DNA of 64,000 bases, from contig NZ_SSXU01000015.1 in assembly GCF_009469605.1 (NCBI RefSeq), positions 1 to 64,000 of the forward strand. Direction: 5' to 3'. The notes beneath the pieces were generated by a model, which was not told the origin of the DNA, ran no database searches, and saw nothing but the letters and a program-made list of their open reading frames with translations. Shown one piece after another: positions 31,837 through 42,291 of the stretch (position 1 is the first letter of the stretch; the number at the start of each line of letters is the position of its first letter). Source of the stretch: Zoogloea sp. 1C4 (GTDB lineage: Bacteria > Pseudomonadota > Gammaproteobacteria > Burkholderiales > Rhodocyclaceae). The translations under genes and the position numbers were made by a program.

Positions 31837-34800
31837 ATGAGCTCAGCACATGAACTCGACCTGGGTCCGCTGACCTGGGTCAAAGGCGAAATCGACCTGG
31901 CCCTCGAAAGGGCCCTGGGCGCGCTCGCCGAGGCCGGCAACGCGCCAGACCGTCCTGGTCGCATCAAGTTCGCCCAGACCCACCTGCACCAGGCCCACGG
32001 CGCCCTGTCCATCGTGGGCCTCGACGGCCTGACCCAGTTCTCCGAACAGCTCGACCGGCTGCTCGGCGAAATGGCGTCCACCCAGGTGCCTGCCACGCCT
32101 GACACCATCCGTCTGGCGACCCGCTGCATCGCAGCCATCGGCAACTATCTCGACGAGCTCACCCGTGGCCAGCCCGACCAGGCCCTGCGCCTGTTCAGCC
32201 TGTACGGCGAACTCGCCCACGCCCGCGGCCAGGACGCCCCCACCGCCGGCGAGCTGTTCTTCCCCGATCTGACCCTGCGCCCGGCCTTCCCGGCCGCCGC
32301 CGAAGGCGGCGACGATCCCAAGCGCCTGCGCGCACTGCGCGGCCGCTTCGAACGGGGCCTGCTCAAGTGGTTCCGCAACGCCGACGATACCGCCGGCCCG
32401 CAGGAGATGCGCGAATCCGTTGCCGGCATCGAAAGCCTCCAGGCCGTGCCCGCGTCCCGCGCCTTCTGGGCCGCCGCCACCGCCTTCTTCGACGCCCTGG
32501 GCCAGGGCGCCCTGCCCGCCGACGCCGCCACCAAGCGCCTGTGCGGCCGGATCGACGCCCAGATGCGTCGCGTCATGGAAGGCTCCAGCATCGTCGCCGA
32601 GCGCCTGATGCGCGACGTGCTCTACCACGTCGCCACCACCTCGGCCCACTCGCCGGCCATCGACAGCATCCGCGGCACCTACCAGCTGCAGGACCTGATC
32701 CCCGACGCCGACCGGCCGATCCGCGACACGCCCATCGCCCCGATCCTGCGCAAGCTGCGCGAAGCACTCTCCGATGCCCGCGAAGCCTGGGACCAGTTCT
32801 CCAAGGGCGGCGCCATCGGCCTGCCGCGCTTCCAGGACACCATCGCTCCGATCATCGACCAGGCCCGCACCGTGGGCCAGCCCGAAGTCGCCGACCTCGC
32901 CGCCGCCCTGGGCGAGCTCGCCCGCTGGCTGCGCCAGGACCCCCTGCGCCTCACCGACGCCCTGTCGATGGACGTCGCCACCGCGATGCTGCTCCTCGAC
33001 ACCCGGCTCGACGCCCATGCCCGCGCCGACAACCGGGAAGACGTGCAGATCGACGCCATCCTCGAGCGCCTGCGCGCCCATCAGCGCGGCGAGAAGCTCG
33101 CCCCGATGGCCATCTCCGAGCCCGACGCCCAGGCCCGCCAGGTCAATCGCCAGCTCGCCCACGAGATCCTCACCAGCCTCAACGAAGTCGAGACGAGCCT
33201 CGACGGCTTCTTCCGCTCGCCGGGCAACACCGACATCCTCGCCACCGTCCGCGCGCCCCTCAAGCAGGTCGAGGGCGCCCTCTCGGTGATGAACGACGAC
33301 GGCGCCGTGCGCCTCGTCCAGGACGCCGCCGCGCGCATCGCCGCGCTGCCCGCCGAAGCCGGCGACAACACCCGCGCCTTCGAAGAGATTGCCCACCGCC
33401 TGTCGGCCCTCGGTGTCTACATCGAAGCCCTCCAGCACGGTCCCGCCGACCTCGCCCGCATCCTGCGCCCCGACGACGTGCCCGACGTGGCCGACAGCGT
33501 CGAAGCCGAGCTCGCCCAGCAGAAGCGCGAAGCCGCGGCCCTCACCGCCGCCCTCAAGGACAACCCGGACGACATCGGCCTGCGCACCGAGCTCCAGCTC
33601 AACCTCGAGAGCCTGCGCCAAGACGCCTCCCTCACGGCCGACCTCGAACTCGAAAAGCAGGCCCGTCAGGCCCTCACGATGCTCGACGCCGGCGAGCTGT
33701 TCAGCGCCCCCGCACCGATCGCCGCAGCCCCCGCCGCGCCAGCCCTGTCCGCCGAAGCCACCCGTCTCCTCGACGCCAGCGAAGAGGAGATCGACGCCGA
33801 ACTCCTGTCGATCTTCATCGAAGAGGCCATCGAAGTCCGCAGCACTATCGCCCGCAAGATCGTCGAACTGCGCGAGCGTCCCCGCGACGTGGAGGTGCTC
33901 ACCACCATCCGCCGCAGCTTCCACACCCTCAAGGGCAGCGGCCGGATGGTCGGCCTCAAGGACTTCGGCGAAGCCGCGTGGAGCATGGAGCAGACGCTCA
34001 ACCACTGGCTGCGCCTCGAACTGCCCGTCAACGCCGAGCTCCACACGCTCATCGACGACGCCCATGCGGCCTTCTCCGCCTGGATCGACCAGCTCAATGC
34101 CGGCGCCGGCACCCACAAGGACGTCAGCCAGCTGCTCGCCGACGCCGAGCGCCTGCGCTCCGAGGCCCCCGCCGAGGCACCCGCCCGGGTCACACCCGCG
34201 CCTGCCGCCCCCGCCACGCCCCCGAGCGCCGCCGGCGACACCGAAGAGATGGATCTGGAATCCACGATCATCGTGCCGGATGCCAGCTTCACCGAAACCG
34301 ACATCGGCACGCCAATGGCCCTCCATCACGAGGCCCCCGACGCACCGCCGCTGATCGAACTGCAGTTCCCCGACCTGAGCTTCGTCGAACCCGAAGCCGA
34401 GCCTGCCCCCGCGGCCCCGGCCCCGGCTCCGGCCGACGACTTCAGCCTCGACTTCGACCTGCCCACCGACTTCCCCGCCGAAGCACCCGCAGCCGAAACG
34501 GCCCCGCCGACGCTCATCGAAGCCCCGCTTCCCCTCGAAGATCTGGCCCCCGAAGACGAGCCCGAAGCCCTGCCAGCGCTGCCCGACAGCATCCAGACCG
34601 TCGAGGAAGCCCTCGCCGATCTCGAAGAGAGCATCGAGCTGCCCGACACCTTCGAAGCTGTCGAAGCCCTGCCAGTCGAAGCCATCGACGCTCCGACCAT
34701 CGAGATCCCGACCCTCGACGAAACGCCCACCTTCGATCTGCCCGTCACCGACGAACCGCTGGAGCCCCTTGAGCCGCTCGAAACGGTGGAAGTCGAGGCC

Positions 34801-37647
34801 GCCGGGATCGAAGCCGAGCCCGAAACCGAAGAAGCCATCAACATCGAAGAGATCGACGCCGAAAACGTGGCCGACGACGACATCAGCCAGGACGAAGTGC
34901 GCCTGGGCGATGTCGTGCTGTCCCGCCCGCTGTTCGACCTCTACCTCGTCGAAGCCCGCCAGCACGTGGCCACCCTGCGCCACGAGCTCGCCCGGCTGTC
35001 GGTCAACCCGAGCCTTGTCCCGCCCCAGTCGGCGATCCGGGCCGCCCACACCCTCTCCGGCATCTCCGGCACCGCCCGCTTCGTCGCGCCCCAGGCGCTC
35101 GCCAAGGCCCTTGAGCTGGCCGAACAGCGCCTGTCCGACCACGACCGCGCGCCCACGGCCGACCAGACCATCCTGCTCAACAGCGCGGCCACCGCCCTCG
35201 AAGGCATGCTGGTCCAGCTCTCAGCCCGCAGCCTGCCCCAGCCCGCACCGGATCTCGTCGAACAGCTCGACGGCATCCTCGCCTCGCATCTGGCCGAAGT
35301 CATCAGCCTGCGCCCCGAAGCACCGCCGGCCCTGGTGACCACGCCGATCAATCCGGTGCCTGCGGCGCCGCGTCCGGCCGAACCCACTGCCGCGGCACCG
35401 CAACTGCGCGACGAGCTCGACACCGACCTGCTGCCGATCTTCCTCGACGAAGGCAACGAACTCCTCGACCAGCTCGACGTCGCCGTCCACAACTGGCGCG
35501 GCAACCCGACCGACACCACCAACGCCGCCGGCATCGCCCGTCTGCTGCACACCCTCAAGGGCAGCGCGCGGATGGTCGGCGCGATGAGCCTCGGCCAGAG
35601 CCTGCACGATCTCGAAACCCGCCTTGAGCGTGTGCGCGGCCAGAACGCCGCCGAGTCCGGCATCCTCGACGAGCTCGAAACCGCCCTCGACCAGACCCGC
35701 CAGGCCCTCGACACCCTCGGCAACCCCGAGGCCGCCGCGCCGGCGCCCGAGCCCGTCCAGCCGGCAAGCCCCGTCGCCACCCACATCGATCTGGACGACA
35801 CCGCCCCGGCCCAGCCCGGCGAACTCGCCGCCCAGGCCGCCCGCACCATGCTGCGGGTCGAAGCCAGCCGCATCGACCAGTTCGTGAACGAGGCCGGCGA
35901 GATCTCCATCGCCCGAACCCGGATCGAAGGCGAACTGCGCACCCTGCGCCGCTCCCTGCTCGACCTCACCGAAAACGTCATCCGCCTGCGCAACCAGCTG
36001 CGCGAAGTCGAAATCCAGGCCGACACCCAGATGCAGTCCCGCCTGTCCCAGGTCGAGACCCATCACACCGAGTTCGACCCCCTGGAGATGGACCGCTACA
36101 CCCGCCTCCAGGAACTCACCCGGATGATGGCGGAGAGCGTCGGCGACGTGACCACAGTCCAGCAGAACCTCCTCAAGAACCTCGACGGCGCCGAATCGGC
36201 CCTGCACGCCCAGTCGCGGATGGCCCGCGAGCTTCAGCAGTCGCTGATGTACGTGCGGATGGTGCCCTTCGACAGCCTCGCCGAGCGTCTCTATCGCCTC
36301 GTCCGCCAGACCGCCAAGGAGCTCGGCCGGCGCGCCAACCTCGACATCATCGGCGGCCAGATCGAAATCGACCGCAGCGTGCTCGAGGCCATGACCGGCC
36401 CCCTCGGCCACCTGGTCCGCAACGCCGTCGCCCATGGCATCGAGCCGCCCGACGTGCGCCGCGCCGCCGGCAAGCCCGAGATCGGCCAGATCACCCTGCG
36501 CGTCGCCCACGAAGGCAACGACGTGGTGATCGAATTCCGCGACGACGGCGCCGGCCTCGACTTCGCCCGCATCCGCGCCCACGCCCTCGAAACCGGGCTG
36601 ATCGAAGCGGGCGAGGAAACCGACGACAAGCGCCTCACCAACCTGATCTTCGTGCCGGGCTTCACCACCGCCAGCCTGTCCAGTCTTGCCGGCCGCGGCG
36701 TCGGCATGGACGTGGTGAAGAGCGAGACCGCCGCCGTCGGCGGCCGCATCAGCGTCGCCACAGAAGCCGGCCAGGGCACCACCTTCCGCATCCACCTGCC
36801 GCTCACCCTCGCCGTCACCCAGGCGCTGCTGGTGCGCGCGGGCGGCCGTACGCTGGCGATTCCGTCGTCGATGGTGGCCCAGGTGCTCGAACTCAAGCCC
36901 AAGGCCCTCGAAGAGGTCCGCGCCAAGCGGGGCACCGAATGGCTCGGCGAGCACTTCAGCTACCGCTACCTGCCGCGTCTCCTGGGCGATAACGAATCCC
37001 AGCCCCAGCTCGACCGCTTCAACTGGGTGCTGCTGCTCCGGGCCGGCTCCGAAACCCTCGCCCTCCACGTGGATGCCCTGCGCGGCAACCAGGAAGTCGT
37101 CGTCAAAAACGCCGGGCCGCAGTACGCCCGGATGGTCGGCTACTCCGGCGCCACGGTGCTTGGCGACGGCGAGATCGTGCTGATCCTCAACCCGGTCGCG
37201 CTGGCCGGCCGCGCCCACGCCAGCGCCGAAGACGTCCTGCCGGCCACCAGCCGCAGCAGCCTCACCCCGGCCCAGCCGACGGTAATGGTGGTGGATGACT
37301 CCCTCACCGTGCGCAAGATCACCGGCCGCCTGCTCGAACGGGAAGGCTACCGGGTCATCACCGCCAAGGACGGCGTGGACGCGCTGGAGCAGCTCCTCAC
37401 CGCCAGCCCCGACGTCATCATCGCCGACATCGAGATGCCGCGGATGGACGGCTTCGACCTCACCCGCAACATCCGCGCCGACGCCCGCCTGAAGGCCGTG
37501 CCGATCATCATGATCACCTCCCGCACGGCCGAGAAGCACAAACGTTACGCGGAAGAGATCGGCGTCAACCACTACCTCGGCAAGCCCTACGACGAGGACG
37601 TGCTGCTGCAGCTGATCCGGGATTTCGTCACCAACGCCACACTCTGA
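31837..37647 (+). CDS. chpA: Hybrid CheA-like histidine kinase ChpA (PilL) with multiple Hpt domains
   Basis: This 1936-residue kinase runs the type IV pilus chemosensory system. Domains in order: an N-terminal Hpt-like unit (HQAHGALSIVG, His54), and a degenerate one without His near residue 480 (LKQVEGALSVM). True Hpts follow at His696 (FHTLKGSGRMVG) and His1238 (LHTLKGSARMVG), with a divergent Hpt at His1071 (AAHTLSGISGTA) between them. Acidic Pro/Glu-rich linkers join these units. The ATPase domain has N box RNAVAHG (1528 on) and GRGVGMDVVK, then a CheW-like domain and a C-terminal receiver (Asp1864, IIADIEMPRMDG). P. aeruginosa ChpA is longer (about 2470). No pilK or chpB-type methylation gene is next to it. 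Confidence 0.93.
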   Translation: MSSAHELDLGPLTWVKGEIDLALERALGALAEAGNAPDRPGRIKFAQTHLHQAHGALSIVGLDGLTQFSEQLDRLLGEMASTQVPATPDTIRLATRCIAAIGNYLDELTRGQPDQALRLFSLYGELAHARGQDAPTAGELFFPDLTLRPAFPAAAEGGDDPKRLRALRGRFERGLLKWFRNADDTAGPQEMRESVAGIESLQAVPASRAFWAAATAFFDALGQGALPADAATKRLCGRIDAQMRRVMEGSSIVAERLMRDVLYHVATTSAHSPAIDSIRGTYQLQDLIPDADRPIRDTPIAPILRKLREALSDAREAWDQFSKGGAIGLPRFQDTIAPIIDQARTVGQPEVADLAAALGELARWLRQDPLRLTDALSMDVATAMLLLDTRLDAHARADNREDVQIDAILERLRAHQRGEKLAPMAISEPDAQARQVNRQLAHEILTSLNEVETSLDGFFRSPGNTDILATVRAPLKQVEGALSVMNDDGAVRLVQDAAARIAALPAEAGDNTRAFEEIAHRLSALGVYIEALQHGPADLARILRPDDVPDVADSVEAELAQQKREAAALTAALKDNPDDIGLRTELQLNLESLRQDASLTADLELEKQARQALTMLDAGELFSAPAPIAAAPAAPALSAEATRLLDASEEEIDAELLSIFIEEAIEVRSTIARKIVELRERPRDVEVLTTIRRSFHTLKGSGRMVGLKDFGEAAWSMEQTLNHWLRLELPVNAELHTLIDDAHAAFSAWIDQLNAGAGTHKDVSQLLADAERLRSEAPAEAPARVTPAPAAPATPPSAAGDTEEMDLESTIIVPDASFTETDIGTPMALHHEAPDAPPLIELQFPDLSFVEPEAEPAPAAPAPAPADDFSLDFDLPTDFPAEAPAAETAPPTLIEAPLPLEDLAPEDEPEALPALPDSIQTVEEALADLEESIELPDTFEAVEALPVEAIDAPTIEIPTLDETPTFDLPVTDEPLEPLEPLETVEVEAAGIEAEPETEEAINIEEIDAENVADDDISQDEVRLGDVVLSRPLFDLYLVEARQHVATLRHELARLSVNPSLVPPQSAIRAAHTLSGISGTARFVAPQALAKALELAEQRLSDHDRAPTADQTILLNSAATALEGMLVQLSARSLPQPAPDLVEQLDGILASHLAEVISLRPEAPPALVTTPINPVPAAPRPAEPTAAAPQLRDELDTDLLPIFLDEGNELLDQLDVAVHNWRGNPTDTTNAAGIARLLHTLKGSARMVGAMSLGQSLHDLETRLERVRGQNAAESGILDELETALDQTRQALDTLGNPEAAAPAPEPVQPASPVATHIDLDDTAPAQPGELAAQAARTMLRVEASRIDQFVNEAGEISIARTRIEGELRTLRRSLLDLTENVIRLRNQLREVEIQADTQMQSRLSQVETHHTEFDPLEMDRYTRLQELTRMMAESVGDVTTVQQNLLKNLDGAESALHAQSRMARELQQSLMYVRMVPFDSLAERLYRLVRQTAKELGRRANLDIIGGQIEIDRSVLEAMTGPLGHLVRNAVAHGIEPPDVRRAAGKPEIGQITLRVAHEGNDVVIEFRDDGAGLDFARIRAHALETGLIEAGEETDDKRLTNLIFVPGFTTASLSSLAGRGVGMDVVKSETAAVGGRISVATEAGQGTTFRIHLPLTLAVTQALLVRAGGRTLAIPSSMVAQVLELKPKALEEVRAKRGTEWLGEHFSYRYLPRLLGDNESQPQLDRFNWVLLLRAGSETLALHVDALRGNQEVVVKNAGPQYARMVGYSGATVLGDGEIVLILNPVALAGRAHASAEDVLPATSRSSLTPAQPTVMVVDDSLTVRKITGRLLEREGYRVITAKDGVDALEQLLTASPDVIIADIEMPRMDGFDLTRNIRADARLKAVPIIMITSRTAEKHKRYAEEIGVNHYLGKPYDEDVLLQLIRDFVTNATL

Positions 37648-37676
37648 CCCGGACTAAAGCGCCGCTTTCGTCCGGG
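37648..37676 (+). terminator. Hairpin directly after chpA
   Basis: CCCGGAC...GTCCGGG with an inner AAAGC/GCTTT stem (one T/C mismatch) begins at the base after the stop codon. No T-run follows. It probably marks the end of the pilG-chpA operon. Confidence 0.5.
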
Positions 37677-37693
37677 GCGGGCCCCGGCTTGGC

Positions 37694-37699
37694 TATAAT
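37694..37699 (+). promoter_or_regulatory. Candidate -10 box for the RNase II-like gene
   Basis: A perfect TATAAT lies 28 nt before the start codon at 37727. No convincing -35 is seen at 16-18 nt, so the promoter call rests on the -10 and its position after a terminator-like hairpin. Confidence 0.4.
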
Positions 37700-37726
37700 C
37701 GGTCGTTTTCCCTGCGCGACCGCCCC

Positions 37727-39697
37727 ATGAACCTGCTCTTCGAAGAGGATGGTGCCTTCAAGACCGGCACCATCCTGACCGACAACGACGCCTCCCTGCA
37801 GGTGGAAACACCCCACGGCAAGCGCCTCAAGCTGAAGAGCAACCACGTGCTGATGCGTTTCGCGCAGCCGGGTGCGGGCGATCTGCTCGACCGCGCCGAG
37901 ACCGAGGCCGAAGGCCTCGACACCGAATTCCTTTGGGAAGTCTGCGGCGACGACGAGTTCGGCTTTGCCGAGTTCGCCCGCGAATACTTCGGCCACGAGC
38001 CCAGCCCCGTCGAATCCGCCGCAGTGCTGCTGCGCCTGCACGCCGCGCCGATCTACTTCCACCGCAAGGGCCGCGGCCGCTTCCGCAAGGCTCCGGCCGA
38101 GATCCTCCAGGCCGCCCTCGCCGGCCTCGAGAAGAAGCGCCAGCAGGCCGCCGCCGTCGAGCGGATGCGCGACGAACTCCTCGCCGGCCAGTTGCCCGAA
38201 GAGCTCAAGCCGCTGGTGCGTCAGCTGCTCTACAAACCCGACCGCAACCGCCTCGAAACCAAGGCCCTCGAAGCCGCCTGTGCCGAAAGCGGCAAATCGC
38301 CGGCCCGGCTGCTGCTCGCCTGTGGCGCGCTGGCCTCGTCCCACGAGCTGCATTTCGACCGCTTCCTGTTCGAGTACTTCCCCGCGGGCACCGACTTCCC
38401 GGCCTTCGAGCCGCCGGTCGCGCCGACCGACCTGCCGCTCGCCGACGTGCGCGCCTTCTCCATCGACGACGCCGCCACCACCGAGATTGACGACGCCTTC
38501 TCGGTCACGCCGGTCGATGGCGGCTGGCGCATCGGCATCCACATCGCCGCGCCCGGCCTCGGCTTCGGCCGTGATTCCAGCCTCGACGCCATCGCCCGCG
38601 AGCGCCTGTCGACGGTCTACATGCCGGGCAACAAGATCACCATGCTGCCCGACGCCATCGTCGAGGGCTTCACCCTGGGCGAAGGCCGCGACTGCCCGGC
38701 GCTGTCGCTCTATCTCGACGTGAGCCGCGACCTCATCGTCACCGGCAACCACTCGCGCATCGAGCGCGTGCCGGTGGTCGCCAACCTGCGCCACCACGAC
38801 ATCGAGCCGGTCTTCAACGAGACCACCCTCGCCGAAGGCGGCCCGGACTTCCCCTGGAAGACCGAGCTCACCCTGCTGTGGGAGCTCGCCACCGTGCTCG
38901 AAGCCGGCCGCGGCAAGCCCGCCGCCAACCAGAACCTCGTCGATTTCAACTTCAGCGTCGATTGGTCCGAAACCACCGCCGACGGGCCCGGCCGCATCGA
39001 GATCGGCCGCCGCTCCCGCGGTTCGCCCCTCGACAAGCTGGTGGCCGAGCTGATGATCGCCGCCAACAGCACCTGGGGCAAAGCCCTCGCCGACGCCGGT
39101 ATCCCGGCCCTGTATCGGGCCCAGACCGGCGGCAAGGTGCGCATGACCACCGCCGCTGCGCCCCACGAAGGCCTCGGCGTCGATTGCTACGCCTGGTCCA
39201 GCTCGCCCCTGCGGCGCTACGTGGATCTGGTCAATCAATGGCAGCTCATCGGCTGGCTCAGCGGCAGCACGCCGGCCTTCCCGCCCAAGTCGCCCGAGCT
39301 GATCGCTGCGATGCGCGACTTCGAGCTCACCTACGCCGCCTACGCCGAGTTCCAGCGCGGCATGGAGCGCTACTGGTGCCTGCGCTGGCTGCGCCAGCAG
39401 GGCCACCCGGCCATGAGCGCCCGGGTGCTGCGCGAGAGCCTCGTGCGCCTCGAAGCCATCCCGCTGATCTTCAAGGTTCCGTCGATGCCCACCCTGCCGC
39501 CGGGCACCCGCGTGCAGCTGGCCATCGACAGCACCGACCTGATCGACGTGGACGTGCGCGCCACCTATCTCGAAACCCTCGCGCCGGCCGGCAGCGAGCC
39601 CATCGAGATCGACGACGAAGACCTGCCGGAGGCCGAGGCTGCGCCCTCAGCGCCGGAGGCCCCCGTCGCCACCACCGAGGCCCCGCCCGCCGCCTGA
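37727..39697 (+). CDS. RNase II/RNB-domain ribonuclease
   Basis: The 656-residue protein contains an RNB catalytic domain from about residue 235 (FSIDDAATTEIDDAFSV with the metal-binding aspartates). The tail of that domain includes YAWSSSPLRRYVDLVNQWQL. It degrades single-stranded RNA 3' to 5'. The N-terminal part is not a standard double cold-shock domain and the C-terminus ends in an acidic/Ala-Pro stretch after a short S1-like segment. The product is therefore an RNB-family exoribonuclease of the betaproteobacterial type and not RNase R. The TonB-like gene follows after 7 nt. Confidence 0.87.
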   Translation: MNLLFEEDGAFKTGTILTDNDASLQVETPHGKRLKLKSNHVLMRFAQPGAGDLLDRAETEAEGLDTEFLWEVCGDDEFGFAEFAREYFGHEPSPVESAAVLLRLHAAPIYFHRKGRGRFRKAPAEILQAALAGLEKKRQQAAAVERMRDELLAGQLPEELKPLVRQLLYKPDRNRLETKALEAACAESGKSPARLLLACGALASSHELHFDRFLFEYFPAGTDFPAFEPPVAPTDLPLADVRAFSIDDAATTEIDDAFSVTPVDGGWRIGIHIAAPGLGFGRDSSLDAIARERLSTVYMPGNKITMLPDAIVEGFTLGEGRDCPALSLYLDVSRDLIVTGNHSRIERVPVVANLRHHDIEPVFNETTLAEGGPDFPWKTELTLLWELATVLEAGRGKPAANQNLVDFNFSVDWSETTADGPGRIEIGRRSRGSPLDKLVAELMIAANSTWGKALADAGIPALYRAQTGGKVRMTTAAAPHEGLGVDCYAWSSSPLRRYVDLVNQWQLIGWLSGSTPAFPPKSPELIAAMRDFELTYAAYAEFQRGMERYWCLRWLRQQGHPAMSARVLRESLVRLEAIPLIFKVPSMPTLPPGTRVQLAIDSTDLIDVDVRATYLETLAPAGSEPIEIDDEDLPEAEAAPSAPEAPVATTEAPPAA

Positions 39698-39704
39698 GTC
39701 CGCC

Positions 39705-40664
39705 ATGCAGCCGCTCCAACGTCCGCCCGCCCCGTCGCCCTCCCCGACGCCCGTCTCCGGCCCTGCCGCCGGCGCGGGCGGCGCGTGGCCGACCTTCGCC
39801 GGGCGGTCGGCGCGCTATGCGCTCGAATGGGGCGTCGGCATCTCGCTGGCGATCCACGCCGTGCTGCTGTCGATCCACTTCGTGATGCCGGACCCGGCCA
39901 AGTTCAAGCGCAACGACAAGGGGCTGGAGGTCGTGCTGGTCAATTCCCGCCATGCCCAGCGCCCCGACACCGCCGACATCCTCGCCCAGACCAACCTCGA
40001 CGCCGGCGGCAACTCCGACAAGAAGGCCCGTCCCGCCACCCCACTGCCGCCCATGGAGCAGACCCGCGCCGGCGACAGCCTGATCGAAGCCCAGCGCCGC
40101 AGCGAACAGCAGCAGGCACCCCAGGTCCAGGCGATGACCACCAGGCAGGCCAAGGCCGCGCTCGCCGTCGATCCCCGCCACGCCAACCCCTCCGAGGCCC
40201 CGCGCCAGGTGTCCGGCTACGACCTCCTCGACAGCTCCGCCGCGGTTGCCCGCATCGAGGCCCAGATCGACAAGGATCTGATGGACTACGCCTCGCGGCC
40301 GCGCAAGAAGTTCATCGGCGCCCGCGCCCACGAATACCGCTTCGCCCAGTACGCCGAGGACTGGCGCCAGAAGATCGAGCGCGTCGGCACGCTCAACTAC
40401 CCCGATGCCGCCCGGGGCAAGCTCTACGGCAGCCTGCTGCTGTCGGTCACCATCCGCGCCGACGGCAATGTGGAGAGCGTCGAGATCCTCCGCTCCTCCG
40501 GCCACAAGCTCCTCGACGACGCCGCCCGCCGCATCGTGCAGCTCGCCGCGCCCTACGCCGCCTTCCCGCCGGACATCCGCAAGGACACCGACGTGATCGA
40601 GATCACCCGCACCTGGACATTCACCAACGCGGACATGCTGCAGACCTCCGCCCGCAAGGATTGA
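39705..40664 (+). CDS. TonB-family energy transducer
   Basis: The 319-residue protein has a Pro-rich cytoplasmic start, one membrane helix (about residues 42-60, [16 protein letters not shown]) and a Gln/Lys/Pro-rich periplasmic linker. It ends in a TonB C-terminal domain (about 225-312) with the pattern [20 protein letters not shown]. TonB proteins couple the proton-motive force, through ExbB-ExbD, to outer-membrane receptors. No exbBD or receptor gene is nearby. It lies between the RNB gene and aroE, an order I associate with Rhodocyclales and relatives, so it may have a housekeeping role. Confidence 0.85.
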   Translation: MQPLQRPPAPSPSPTPVSGPAAGAGGAWPTFAGRSARYALEWGVGISLAIHAVLLSIHFVMPDPAKFKRNDKGLEVVLVNSRHAQRPDTADILAQTNLDAGGNSDKKARPATPLPPMEQTRAGDSLIEAQRRSEQQQAPQVQAMTTRQAKAALAVDPRHANPSEAPRQVSGYDLLDSSAAVARIEAQIDKDLMDYASRPRKKFIGARAHEYRFAQYAEDWRQKIERVGTLNYPDAARGKLYGSLLLSVTIRADGNVESVEILRSSGHKLLDDAARRIVQLAAPYAAFPPDIRKDTDVIEITRTWTFTNADMLQTSARKD

Positions 40665-40668
40665 CCCG

Positions 40669-41490
40669 ATGGACCGTTACGCCGTGATCGGCAACCCGAT
40701 CGGCCACAGCAAGTCGCCCCGCATCCACGCCGCCTTCGCCGCGCAGACCGGCCAGCAGCTCAGCTACGAGGCGCTGCTCGCCCCCCTCGACGGCTTTGCC
40801 GCCACCGTGCGCGAGTTTCAGGCCGCCGGCGGACGGGGGATGAACGTCACCGTCCCCTTCAAGCTCGAAGCCTTCGACCTGGCCGACCGGCTCACCCCCC
40901 GCGCCCAGGCCGCCGGCGCGGTGAACACCCTGGCCTTCGGCGCTGACGGCACCCTCGGCGACAACACCGACGGCGCCGGCATCCTGCGCGACATCACCGT
41001 CAATCTCGGCTTCGCCGTGACCGGCCGGCGGGTGCTGCTCCTCGGCGCCGGCGGCGCGGCCCGCGGCACCGTGCTGCCGCTCCTCGACGCCCGCCCGGCC
41101 AGCCTCACCATTGCCAACCGCACCGCCTCCAAGGCCGCCGAGCTGGCCGACGAGTTCGCCACCGCCGGCACGGTCGCGCCCACCGGCAGCGGCCTCGCCC
41201 AGCTTGCCGGCCAGCAGTTCGACCTGGTCATCAACGCCACCAGCGCCAGCCTGTCGGACGCCGCGCCCGATCTGCCCGCCGGCCTCTACGCCCCCGGCAG
41301 CCTCGCCTACGACATGATGTACGGCAAGGGCGAGACGCCCTTCCTCGCCGCCGCGCGCGCCCAAGGCGCCGCTCGCCGCGCCGACGGCCTGGGGATGCTC
41401 GTCGAACAGGCCGCCGAGAGCTTCTTCCTGTGGCGCGGCGTGCGCCCCGAGACGGCCCCGGTGCTCGCCGACCTGCGCGCCAGCCTCTGA
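40669..41490 (+). CDS. aroE: Shikimate dehydrogenase
   Basis: The 273-residue NADP enzyme reduces 3-dehydroshikimate in aromatic amino-acid synthesis. Hallmarks are [17 protein letters not shown] at the N-terminus, the substrate-binding [14 protein letters not shown], the nucleotide-binding [19 protein letters not shown] and the C-terminal [14 protein letters not shown]. It starts 4 nt after the TonB-like gene and is followed by mtgA after 11 nt. Confidence 0.96.
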   Translation: MDRYAVIGNPIGHSKSPRIHAAFAAQTGQQLSYEALLAPLDGFAATVREFQAAGGRGMNVTVPFKLEAFDLADRLTPRAQAAGAVNTLAFGADGTLGDNTDGAGILRDITVNLGFAVTGRRVLLLGAGGAARGTVLPLLDARPASLTIANRTASKAAELADEFATAGTVAPTGSGLAQLAGQQFDLVINATSASLSDAAPDLPAGLYAPGSLAYDMMYGKGETPFLAAARAQGAARRADGLGMLVEQAAESFFLWRGVRPETAPVLADLRASL

Positions 41491-41501
41491 GCCCGCCCGC
41501 C

Positions 41502-42194
41502 ATGGCCCGAGTCTGGCACTGGACACGGCGCGCCCTCGTGGCGCTGGTGCTGCTGTTCGTCGCCTATCAGGTCTGGCTGCTCGGCCACGTGCTGTGGTGG
41601 AAGTGGAACCCGCCCTCCGGCACCAGCTTCATGAGCCTGCGCCTGGACGAGCTCGCCGCCGACAAGCCCGACGCCGAGCTCCACTACCGCTGGGTGCCCT
41701 ACGAGCGCATCTCGATCCACCTCAAGCGCGCCGTGGTGGCCGCCGAGGACGACAAGTTCGTCGATCACGAAGGCTTCGACTGGGAAGGCATCCAGAAGGC
41801 CATCGAGAAGAACCAGAAGAAGGGCAAGCCCGTCGCCGGCGGCTCGACGATCAGCCAGCAGCTCGCCAAGAACCTCTTCCTCAGCCCCGCCCGCAGCTAC
41901 TTCCGCAAGCTCGAAGAGGCCATCATCACGGTGATGATCGAGACTTTGTGGGACAAGCGGCGCATCCTCGAGGTCTATCTCAACGTGGTCGAATGGGGTA
42001 ACGGCATATTCGGCTGCGAGGCCGCCGCCCAGCGCTACTTCCGCGTCCCGGCGGCGCAGCTGGCGCCCAACCAGGCCGCCCGGCTGGCCGTGATGCTCCC
42101 CAATCCGCGCAAGTACGAGAAGAATTTCAGCCCCCGCCTGGCCGCCCACGCGGCCCGCATCCAGGGGCGCATGCAGTACTCCGACGTGCCCTGA
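41502..42194 (+). CDS. mtgA: Monofunctional peptidoglycan glycosyltransferase
   Basis: The 230-residue protein has one N-terminal membrane anchor (about residues 8-30) and a GT51 transglycosylase domain. The catalytic Glu lies in VAAEDDKFVDHEGFD. GGSTISQQLAKNLFL, KLEEAIITVMIE and EVYLNVVEWGNGIFG complete the conserved motifs. It polymerises lipid II into glycan strands and has no transpeptidase part. ATG 41502 gives the normal MtgA start. The aroE-mtgA pairing is common in betaproteobacteria. Confidence 0.95.
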   Translation: MARVWHWTRRALVALVLLFVAYQVWLLGHVLWWKWNPPSGTSFMSLRLDELAADKPDAELHYRWVPYERISIHLKRAVVAAEDDKFVDHEGFDWEGIQKAIEKNQKKGKPVAGGSTISQQLAKNLFLSPARSYFRKLEEAIITVMIETLWDKRRILEVYLNVVEWGNGIFGCEAAAQRYFRVPAAQLAPNQAARLAVMLPNPRKYEKNFSPRLAAHAARIQGRMQYSDVP

Positions 42195-42255
42195 AAAGCG
42201 CCGTCGCGCCCTCCTTGCGGAACTTGAGCCCCTGCCCGACGTCCCGCCCTTCGGG

Positions 42256-42261
42256 TAGAAT
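42256..42261 (+). promoter_or_regulatory. Candidate -10 box for dusB-fis
   Basis: TAGAAT (5 of 6 consensus) lies 31 nt before the dusB start in a 97-nt gap after mtgA. A clear -35 at standard spacing is not seen. fis operons are usually strongly growth-regulated from this position. Confidence 0.35.
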
Positions 42262-42291
42262 GTCGCGTTTTCCCAAGCACCGCCTCCCCCG

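Noticed and set aside
31843-35142. 1099-codon open frame antisense to chpA (and similar long antisense frames over mgtE, the ABC transporter and ppc)
   Set aside because: These arise from GC-rich third codon positions; the sense strands encode clear conserved domains and the antisense proteins have no recognisable motifs.
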